A stretch of 14,343 nt of DNA from Candidatus Profundicultor aquiphilus (GTDB taxonomy: Bacteria; Atribacterota; Atribacteria; Atribacterales; Caldatribacteriaceae), in contig JABUEZ010000018.1 of the NCBI GenBank assembly GCA_013314795.1, forward strand, positions 1-14,343. The letters are read 5' to 3'. Positions 7,178 through 13,425 of the stretch are shown here, piece by piece. A model generated the notes under the pieces. It did not search any database, was not told the DNA's origin, and worked only from the letters and a program-made list of their open reading frames with translations. The position numbers and the translations under genes are program-made. The first letter of the stretch is position 1; each line of letters opens with the position of its first letter.

Positions 7178-9065
7178 GGTTCTTCCTCCTCCAGCTAATC
7201 ACAATGGCATCAAAAGGACAGGCTTCAAAGCAGGACCCACATTTGATGCACTGATTCTGGTCAATGACATAGGGAACTTTGGGACGCCCTGAAATACAAG
7301 ACACCGGACATACCCGCGCACATTTCCCGCAGGAACGGCATTTCTCGGGGTCGATAAAGTACTCCTTCATGGCCTGACATACATGGGCCGGGCACACCCG
7401 ATGCAGAACATGGTCCACATATTCATCCCGGAAATAGCGTAAAGTGGTCAAAACCGGATTCGGTGCAGTTTTTCCCAGCCCACAGAGAGAGGCGTCTTTC
7501 ACCACCACCGCAGTCTTTTCGAGAAGCTCCACATCTTCCATGGAAGCTTTCCCATCCACCACTTTCTGCAGGAGGTTGAGCATGTGCTTGGTGCCTTCCC
7601 GGCAGGGAACGCATTTCCCGCAGGATTCATTCTGGGTGAAATTCATGAAAAAGCGGGCCACTTCCACAATGCAGGTATCTTCATCAAGGACGATCAACCC
7701 CCCCGAACCCATAATGGCTCCCGCTCCACACAGCGAATCGTAATCAATGGGGAGGTCCAGGTGCTTTTCGGTGAGACACCCTCCCGAAGGACCACCCACC
7801 TGAACCGCCTTGAAGGCCCGGTCGTTCTGAATACCACCGCCGATGTCGAACACCAGTTCCCTGATGGTGATCCCCATGGGCACTTCCACAAGACCGGTGT
7901 TTTTGACCTTCCCCGCCAAAGCAAAAGTCTTGGTCCCTGGACTGGTCAGAGTTCCAAAAGACCGGAACCACTCGGCACCCCGCAGGATAATGGCCGGTAC
8001 ATTGGCCAGGGTCTCGACGTTATTGATCACCGTGGGCTTTCCCCACAGACCCCTGTTGGCCGGATACGGCGGACGGGGGTTGGGCATTCCACGTTTTCCC
8101 TCAATGGAAGCGATGAGCGCCGTTTCCTCACCACAGACAAAGGCTCCGGCCCCTTCCCGAATGATGATGTCAAAAGAGAAAGAAGTTCCCAGGATATTCT
8201 GCCCCAAAAGACCGGCTGCCCGAGCTTCCTCGATGGCTTTTTTGAGCCGCCGCACCGCCAGAGGATACTCCGCCCGCACGTAAATATAGCCTTCCTGAGC
8301 CCCAATGGCGTATCCAGCAATGGCCATTCCCTCTACCACCGAATGGGGGTCACCTTCCATGACACTGCGATCCATGAAGGCACCGGGATCCCCCTCGTCA
8401 CCGTTACAGATGATGTACTTCTTGTCCGCTTTCACCACCCGAGCAAATTGCCACTTCCGACCGGTGGGAAACCCTCCACCCCCACGACCGCGCAAACCGG
8501 ACTTGGTGATTTCACCAATGACATCATCAGGGCTCATCTCCGTGATGACTTTGGCCAGGGCCAGATACCCATCCCGGCTCAAGTACTCATCCAGACTCTC
8601 CGGGTCGATGCTCCCACAGTTCCGCAGGACCACCTTCACCTGCTTGCGGTAGAAGGGCACGTCTTTCATGAGGGGCCATAGTTCCTTGCGGCCGTTTTTT
8701 TCCTCCTGGTAGACCAGCCGTTCTACAATCACACCTTTTTTCAAGGTTTCCTCAATGATTTCCTCCACGTCCTCGGGTTTCACCCGCAGATACAAAATCC
8801 CCTGGGGTTCAATCATCACCAAAGGCCCAGCTTCACACAGGCCCATGCAACCAGTTTTAACCGGATGATGGGGTGTTTCTTCAATTTTTTCCACCGTCCA
8901 GGAAAGCTTCTCGGTTTCCAATCGTTCCACGAGAAGGTCAAAGACTCGCTGTGCTCCTTTGGCCAGACACCCCAGTCCGCCACAAACAAGAACCTTCCTC
9001 TTGGGCATGCTCTTTTTGAGCTCGGCGACTTTCGCCTCCAGACTCACGCGATCCTTAAACACCAT
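7170..9065 (-). CDS. hydB: [FeFe] hydrogenase NADH-binding flavoprotein subunit HydB
   Basis: HydB is the NuoF-like subunit that binds FMN and NAD(H) and is thought to be the bifurcation site. Domains in order: N-terminal thioredoxin-like [2Fe-2S] (motifs CGGLGC and CMGLC); FMN/NADH-binding core with GRGGGGFPTGRKW and CNGDEGDPGAFMDR; the SLBB-type region; the [4Fe-4S] motif SCGKCVPCREG with a distant Cys in SLCGLG; and a C-terminal two-[4Fe-4S] ferredoxin (CRSCGKCARVCP, CIKCGSCFEACP). I chose ATG 9065 because the beginning MVFKDR matches the usual start of the family, and GAGG lies 6 nt upstream, giving an 11-nt overlap with hydC. An alternative ATG at 9089, with GGAG 4 nt before it, would add eight residues and enlarge the overlap to 35 nt. 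The stop overlaps hydA by 8 nt. Confidence 0.96.
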   Translation of the reverse strand: MVFKDRVSLEAKVAELKKSMPKRKVLVCGGLGCLAKGAQRVFDLLVERLETEKLSWTVEKIEETPHHPVKTGCMGLCEAGPLVMIEPQGILYLRVKPEDVEEIIEETLKKGVIVERLVYQEEKNGRKELWPLMKDVPFYRKQVKVVLRNCGSIDPESLDEYLSRDGYLALAKVITEMSPDDVIGEITKSGLRGRGGGGFPTGRKWQFARVVKADKKYIICNGDEGDPGAFMDRSVMEGDPHSVVEGMAIAGYAIGAQEGYIYVRAEYPLAVRRLKKAIEEARAAGLLGQNILGTSFSFDIIIREGAGAFVCGEETALIASIEGKRGMPNPRPPYPANRGLWGKPTVINNVETLANVPAIILRGAEWFRSFGTLTSPGTKTFALAGKVKNTGLVEVPMGITIRELVFDIGGGIQNDRAFKAVQVGGPSGGCLTEKHLDLPIDYDSLCGAGAIMGSGGLIVLDEDTCIVEVARFFMNFTQNESCGKCVPCREGTKHMLNLLQKVVDGKASMEDVELLEKTAVVVKDASLCGLGKTAPNPVLTTLRYFRDEYVDHVLHRVCPAHVCQAMKEYFIDPEKCRSCGKCARVCPVSCISGRPKVPYVIDQNQCIKCGSCFEACPFDAIVISWRRKNHE

Positions 9066-9573
9066 CGGCACCCTCTCTCCCTTCTTCATAGCGCTCCAGA
9101 ATCTCTTTCACCTTTTCTTCGTCCAGGAGTCCATAGACATCATCGTTCACCATCATGGCCGGAGCCAGCGCACAGGCCCCGATACAGGCCACCGTTTCCA
9201 CCGTAAAAAGGAGGTCTGGTGTGGTCTCTTCACCCTCCCGTAGACCAAGATACTCCCGGACATACTTGAGGACTGCCGAAGACCCCTTCACGTGGCAGGC
9301 TGTCCCATCACAAACCCGGATGATGTTTTTCCCTTTGGGCTTCAAAGAAAACTGGGCGTAAAAGGTAGCCACACCGTACACATAGGCCGGCGAAACCCCC
9401 AGGGCAGTGGCAATGTAGGTGAGAATTTCTTCCGGAAGGTACCGGTATTCTTCCTGGACTTCCTGAAGGATACCCACCAGGTTTGAAGGATTATAGGCAT
9501 GTTTTTTGAGAATGGCGTTGACCTTCTCAAAGCTCCTTCCTAACGCTACCTCTTGACTCACTCCTTCCATCAT
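9055..9573 (-). CDS. hydC: [FeFe] hydrogenase subunit HydC (NuoE-like [2Fe-2S] protein)
   Basis: HydC is the 24-kDa NuoE-like electron-transfer subunit of the HydABC complex, 172 residues. The N-terminal helical half (EKVNAILKKH, LVGILQEVQEEYRYLPEE, GVSPAYVYGVATFYAQFS) is typical of NuoE. The thioredoxin-fold half carries the four [2Fe-2S] ligands C88, C93, C130 and C134 in VCDGTACHVKGS and CIGACALAP. It passes electrons between the HydB flavin and the other clusters. The start is one of two adjacent ATGs (9573, 9570), with GGGGGTG just upstream. The gene begins 12 nt after the phosphatase gene and its end overlaps hydB by 11 nt. Confidence 0.96.
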   Translation of the reverse strand: MMEGVSQEVALGRSFEKVNAILKKHAYNPSNLVGILQEVQEEYRYLPEEILTYIATALGVSPAYVYGVATFYAQFSLKPKGKNIIRVCDGTACHVKGSSAVLKYVREYLGLREGEETTPDLLFTVETVACIGACALAPAMMVNDDVYGLLDEEKVKEILERYEEGREGADGV

Positions 9574-9585
9574 TTCACCCCCGAC

Positions 9586-10740
9586 TTAGTAATATTCCAG
9601 AGTCACCATCTTTCCTCTTCTCTGCAGCTCTTCACTAATCTCTTCCAGAATCCGGGCCTTAAGGGACAACTCTCCCGAAAGCTTGGGATTCTGATGCGCA
9701 GGGTTAATCGCCCTTCCTCCGATAATCACGATTTCATCGGCCTCAAGCAAAAGCCGCAGAAGCCGGCTGGCTCCGTCCTGACCCCGAATGGTTTCCTCTC
9801 CACTCTGGAGTTTGCGCAATCGTTTCAGCACCGCTGCCAAGGTCAAAATCCCTTCGGTCAAAAGATCTACACCCTCGAGCATTCCCACCGGCGGTACATC
9901 CTGTGCCAGGGAGTTCAAATCCACCCGGATTTCCTTTTTGAGTACCCGGGCCAGAATATTCCCGGTGGTTCCCCCACTCACCACCTTCTTTCCCGGGAAA
10001 GTCATAACCCGCTCCACGATTCTTTCATCCTGAGCTGGGTCTTCAGGGGGACCGGCCCAGAGCAAAAGGCGCCGTGGTAACCTGATTTTGGCCACCACAC
10101 AGGTGGCATCATCACCAACGTGGTCCTGATAGAGCTTCCTGGTGGTATCAATGATTTTCTGGGCCAGGGTCTTGGCGTCCATGTGTTCGTTGACGGTACT
10201 TTCCAGAAATGAAGCGATTTTCTCCCACCTCCATCCTAAATTCCAGAGTCCACCGATACCGGCATGCACCACGCCATCGGTAATACCCACAATCCAGTCG
10301 TTTTTCTGGAGACGCATGTTAAAGTCCAGAACCACTTTTTTCCCCACCTCGTGTTTGTGCCGTTCAAGGTGCATTACCCGGTTATTGCGGACCCAGAAAA
10401 TGGGTGGATTATCAAACTCCGCCACGTACGCTTCCCCATTCGACGCCACCTGGACCACCGAAAAAGTGCTGTAGGCAATTTTACGGACCTTACATACTGG
10501 AAGGGTCTCCACCAGGGTTTCGATGACCTCCTCCAGGGGCGAATTTTTTCTCAGCATGGAAACAATGATACGGGAAGTCAGGGTGGAAAGGATATTCGCT
10601 TTCACTCCGCTCCCCAACCCATCCGACCAGGAAAAAATGGTGAAATCTCTGGTACGGTCATAGCTCACGCTGTCACCGCACAGTTCTTCACCCCACTTGG
10701 GAATCTGGGCATAGGCAAACTCCACAAAAAGCTCATTCAT
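9586..10740 (-). CDS. SpoIIE/PP2C-type serine/threonine phosphatase with extra C-terminal domain, hydrogenase-associated
   Basis: This 384-residue protein has a PPM (SpoIIE-like) phosphatase domain in residues 1-225. Metal-binding motifs are visible: GDSVSY, FSWSDGLGSG, GITDGVVHAG and GDDATCVV, which hold the Asp residues for the Mn/Mg pair. The remaining 160 residues (with VVSGGTTGNILAR, VPPVGMLEGVDLLTEGILTLAAVL and ADEIVIIGGRAINPAH) form a second domain that I do not recognise by name. No signal peptide or membrane segment is seen. The ATG overlaps the 3' end of the sensory hydrogenase gene by 8 nt, so translation is probably coupled. Phosphatases of this type sit beside sensory [FeFe] hydrogenases in other anaerobes. 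I infer that it dephosphorylates a Ser/Thr target when HydS signals; no partner kinase or anti-sigma protein is in the window. Confidence 0.85.
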   Translation of the reverse strand: MNELFVEFAYAQIPKWGEELCGDSVSYDRTRDFTIFSWSDGLGSGVKANILSTLTSRIIVSMLRKNSPLEEVIETLVETLPVCKVRKIAYSTFSVVQVASNGEAYVAEFDNPPIFWVRNNRVMHLERHKHEVGKKVVLDFNMRLQKNDWIVGITDGVVHAGIGGLWNLGWRWEKIASFLESTVNEHMDAKTLAQKIIDTTRKLYQDHVGDDATCVVAKIRLPRRLLLWAGPPEDPAQDERIVERVMTFPGKKVVSGGTTGNILARVLKKEIRVDLNSLAQDVPPVGMLEGVDLLTEGILTLAAVLKRLRKLQSGEETIRGQDGASRLLRLLLEADEIVIIGGRAINPAHQNPKLSGELSLKARILEEISEELQRRGKMVTLEYY

Positions 10741-12451
10741 CGGTGACTTCTTCCCCCCGCAGGATTTTCATGAGCTTACCCAGAAGTACCTTGGTTTCGG
10801 CCGTGGTTTCCCCCAGGAGGCTGGCAATTTCCTGCGCCACCCGCATCTGGTTGTTGATCACCTGCTGGGCTTTTTCCAGAGTCTTCTCTCTCATCCGTTC
10901 CATGAGTTCTTCCCGCTCTTTTTCTTTGGTGAGATCCACAAAAACCCCCATGAGAAGCTGCGGTTTTTCGAGATAAAACACCGAAACCTGAGCAAAGAGA
11001 TCATGGTACTGCGGGTAGTGAATGTCCTTCGTGACCGCTTTTTTGGTCCGTAATACTTCCACAAACGGAGAAGAATCCAGGAATTCGTCGATTCGTTTTC
11101 CAATGACCAGTTTCCCCGTCAACTCCAGCATTTTACGCAAAGCGGGGTTAATATCCACGATACGCAGATTTTCATCAAGGAGCACAATCCCGTTGGGTGT
11201 CACTGCAATGAGGAAACTCGAGAACGACTCGGCCTTGGCGCGCATAAAGGGAATACACATTTCGGCCTCGGCCATTCCATAGTAGACGGCTGCAGCTTTC
11301 TCCCGGCAAGTATCGTACCCGCAGGCCCCACAGTTCAATTCATCCTGCGAGGAAAACTTTCCGGTCAGAGAGAGAATGCGTCGCATCTCCTCTTCCGGCA
11401 CCGGGGGATTCACCACTGGCTGGGGCAAAAAAGTACGGGCAAAAGAAGGAGGGTCAAGGACTTTCTGCGTTGCGGTGAAGGCCTTTCCTCGGTGCCCGGT
11501 GGTATAGGCAATCACCCGGTTACGTCGTTCGTAGAACGACAAAGACGAGCGCAGGACCGGTCCATCAATGCACCCACCTTCGCAAGCCATCATTTCAATT
11601 AACCGAAAACGAACCTTTCCATCCTGTAATTCCCGTAGAAACTGTTTGGCCTTTTCCACCCCGGTGATGACAATGAGATCACTAGAAAGAAGGTCGGTAT
11701 CCAGAGAAGCACTGCGCAAAAGTCCCCCTTCCACCGGAAAGGACCTCGCCCAGTCCACCGACGAAAAATCAAACTCCTCTTCGGGGAGAGTGGATACATC
11801 AAGACCACTTTCCCGCAACCACTCCTTCAACTCTTCAAACGTCAGTGCCGCTTCCACTTCCCCGGCGACTTCCGCCTCTCCGACCTCTCCCTTTTTAGCA
11901 ATGCAGGGACCGATAAAAACCACCTTATTCTCCGGGTTCTCCTGCCGTAGAAGTCGAGCATGGGCCACCATCGGTGAAACCACCGGAGCCAGATTCTCAA
12001 TCTGCTCCGGAAAATAGCGGCGGATGAGATTGTTGATGGCCGGACAGGAGCTGGAAATGAGATTCACTCTTCCTTCCTCAAGAATCCGGGCATGTTCCCT
12101 GGCCACCCACTCCGCACCTTCGGCGGTTTCCCGCACTGCTGCAAATCCAAGCTTTTTCAGGGCGCTCACCACCTGCCCGGGCCGGATATCGGCAAAAGCA
12201 GCCACAAAAGAGGGAGCAAGGCTTGCCACCACTTTTTGCTCACCCTGGAGGAGTGTTTTCACTTTCTGGATGTCGTTTGAAACTTTCTTGGCCCCCTGGG
12301 GACAGACCAGAACACACCGTCCATCCTGGATACAGCGCTCATCCACTACCTCAGCATGGCCAAAACTGATGCGGATGGCTTTCACCGGACAGTGCCGCAC
12401 ACACTTATAACAATCCCGACAACTGGTGCGAACGGTACTAATTATTCCCAC
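10733..12451 (-). CDS. hydS: Putative sensory [FeFe] hydrogenase HydS with PAS domain
   Basis: This 572-residue protein combines a degenerate [FeFe] hydrogenase with signalling modules. In order: two-[4Fe-4S] ferredoxin (C11, C14, C17, C21; then C40, D43, C46, C50); H-cluster domain with SSSCPAI (ligand C136), GPCIAKKGE (C183) and ACEGGCIDGP (C290, C294); a small Fe-S domain with C374, C377, C382 and C399 (NCGACGYDTC); a PAS domain at about 405-505; and a coiled coil at about 506-545. All four H-cluster cysteines remain, but the proton-relay Cys is Ser135, as in sensory group C enzymes, which turn over H2 slowly. It should sense H2 or redox state and pass this to the neighbouring phosphatase; that link is inference. 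The start is GTG 12451, with GGAGG 7 nt upstream. It overlaps the preceding gene by 14 nt and the phosphatase gene by 8 nt. Confidence 0.9.
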   Translation of the reverse strand: MGIISTVRTSCRDCYKCVRHCPVKAIRISFGHAEVVDERCIQDGRCVLVCPQGAKKVSNDIQKVKTLLQGEQKVVASLAPSFVAAFADIRPGQVVSALKKLGFAAVRETAEGAEWVAREHARILEEGRVNLISSSCPAINNLIRRYFPEQIENLAPVVSPMVAHARLLRQENPENKVVFIGPCIAKKGEVGEAEVAGEVEAALTFEELKEWLRESGLDVSTLPEEEFDFSSVDWARSFPVEGGLLRSASLDTDLLSSDLIVITGVEKAKQFLRELQDGKVRFRLIEMMACEGGCIDGPVLRSSLSFYERRNRVIAYTTGHRGKAFTATQKVLDPPSFARTFLPQPVVNPPVPEEEMRRILSLTGKFSSQDELNCGACGYDTCREKAAAVYYGMAEAEMCIPFMRAKAESFSSFLIAVTPNGIVLLDENLRIVDINPALRKMLELTGKLVIGKRIDEFLDSSPFVEVLRTKKAVTKDIHYPQYHDLFAQVSVFYLEKPQLLMGVFVDLTKEKEREELMERMREKTLEKAQQVINNQMRVAQEIASLLGETTAETKVLLGKLMKILRGEEVTDE

Positions 12452-12710
12452 GATTTTCCTCCGTTAACTTCTGGAGAACCTTTTCCGCAAAAACTTTCTC
12501 AAAATTCTCCGCCGAAACCCCGTGCAGGGTTTCCCCTTCGATCACCACCGTGACACCTTCCTCAGTGCACTGCCCCAGGCAAAAAGTCCCCTTCAATTCC
12601 ACCTTGTCCTTGAGGCCCAGGCGCTCGATCATCTCTTCACAGACTCTGATGATGTCGTACGCCCCTTTCAGATGACAGGAACTGCCCACGCATACCGAAA
12701 TCGTGACCAT
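12438..12710 (-). CDS. Thioredoxin-like [2Fe-2S] ferredoxin (HydD-like), first gene of the hydrogenase operon
   Basis: This 90-residue protein has a thioredoxin-like [2Fe-2S] fold related to NuoE and to the C-terminal domain of HydA. The cluster ligands are in VCVGSSCHLKGAYD (C-x4-C) and TFCLGQC (C-x3-C). It probably carries single electrons, likely to or from HydS, whose gene overlaps its 3' end by 14 nt. ATG 12710 is preceded by GGGAG with a 7-nt spacer. A longer frame from a TTG at 12734 would place the SD inside the gene and is less likely. It lies downstream of an extended -10 promoter and a leader hairpin, and so opens the operon. Its sequence is strikingly close to the HydA C-terminus at matching positions. 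Confidence 0.9.
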   Translation of the reverse strand: MVTISVCVGSSCHLKGAYDIIRVCEEMIERLGLKDKVELKGTFCLGQCTEEGVTVVIEGETLHGVSAENFEKVFAEKVLQKLTEENRGNN

Positions 12711-12739
12711 TTTCACACTCCCAGTCAAAATCAAAAAGA

Positions 12740-12761
12740 AAGAGGGGAAATCTCCCCTCTT
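12740..12761 (-). terminator. Intrinsic terminator / possible attenuator in the hydrogenase operon leader
   Basis: AAGAGGGGA (12740-12748) pairs with TCCCCTCTT (12753-12761), a 9-bp stem with a 4-nt loop, followed on the - strand by TTCTTTTTG. It can end transcripts coming from the UPF0173 gene (stop at 12790). It also lies downstream of the putative operon promoter, so it would be inside the hydrogenase leader RNA, about 30 nt before the first start codon. A 7-bp direct repeat (CAGTCAA at 12722-12728 and 12762-12768) flanks it. Confidence 0.6.
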
Positions 12762-12775
12762 CAGTCAAGCCAATT

Positions 12776-12784
12776 ATTATAACA
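12776..12784 (-). promoter_or_regulatory. Extended -10 promoter for the hydrogenase operon
   Basis: On the - strand TGT-TATAAT (12784-12776) is a perfect -10 hexamer with the extended TGn element. The -35 position (12804-12799, GTGTTA) matches only half the consensus, as is usual for extended -10 promoters. The start point would be near 12769, giving a leader of about 59 nt that contains the 12740-12761 hairpin. Confidence 0.5.
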
Positions 12785-12789
12785 CAACC

Positions 12790-13425
12790 TCAAATTTCTA
12801 ACACCCATATTTCCGTGGTGGGGGGAAGTTTTTCTTTATCAACCTCAAAACTTGAACCCTTGATTCGTTTCACCACCTCAAAACCCTGCAAAAATGGATC
12901 CACATTCCCCAGCTCAAACTGAAGGTATCGCGTCTTATAATGCATGGGCACCACAATCCGGGGGTTCAGCATTTTAACCAGTTCCCTGGCCTTTGCCGCA
13001 TCAATGGTATAAACCCCACCTACCGGCACCAAAAGGATATCCACCGGTTTCCAGGCTTCGAGTTCCTTTGGCTCTGGAATTGTCCCCAGGTCCCCACAGT
13101 GGACAACCACCATTCCATCCACCTCAACGCGAAACACGCAGTTCCTCCCCCGCTTTTTCCCTTTTTCCTCATCGTGGTAGGTGGAAAAACCGGTAATCTT
13201 AACACCCTCCTTCTCGTAGTTACCCGGCTCCCGGAATACCTCTTTATATCCCCGGACCAGGTTCAGGTTGTTGTGGTCAAAATGATCATGACTCACAAAC
13301 ACCACATCGGCTGCAACCTCCCGCAGGGGATACCCCACCGTCTCCCCAAAGGGGTCAAAGGCCATTTTCATCCCCGAAAGACTCACCAGAAGAAAAAAGG
13401 AGTGTCCCAACCAAGTTATCTGCAC
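12790..13425 (-). CDS. UPF0173-type metal-dependent hydrolase (metallo-beta-lactamase fold)
   Basis: This 211-residue protein belongs to the metallo-beta-lactamase superfamily and looks like the UPF0173 group (UlaG-related, 'MxITxLGHSxF' start). Metal ligands are visible: H46-x-H48-x-D50-H51 in SHDHFDH, H109 and D112 in HCGDLG, and H162 in MHYKT. The substrate of this group is generally unknown. It starts at GTG 13425 with AGGAGG 9 nt upstream, inside the end of the radical SAM gene, which it overlaps by 10 nt, so the two genes are coupled. A terminator-like hairpin follows at 12740-12761. There is no signal peptide, so it is cytoplasmic. Confidence 0.9.
   Translation of the reverse strand: MQITWLGHSFFLLVSLSGMKMAFDPFGETVGYPLREVAADVVFVSHDHFDHNNLNLVRGYKEVFREPGNYEKEGVKITGFSTYHDEEKGKKRGRNCVFRVEVDGMVVVHCGDLGTIPEPKELEAWKPVDILLVPVGGVYTIDAAKARELVKMLNPRIVVPMHYKTRYLQFELGNVDPFLQGFEVVKRIKGSSFEVDKEKLPPTTEIWVLEI

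Noticed and set aside
7584..8681. Long + strand open frame of 365 codons opposite hydB
   Set aside because: It is antisense to the NADH-binding core of HydB, shows no family features, is rich in Pro/His/Arg, and has no SD or gene context. It is a shadow of biased codon use in hydB.
12711..12734. TTG start for the HydD-like protein
   Set aside because: It would put the GGGAG ribosome site inside the gene; ATG 12710 has correct spacing and matches the family's short N-terminus.
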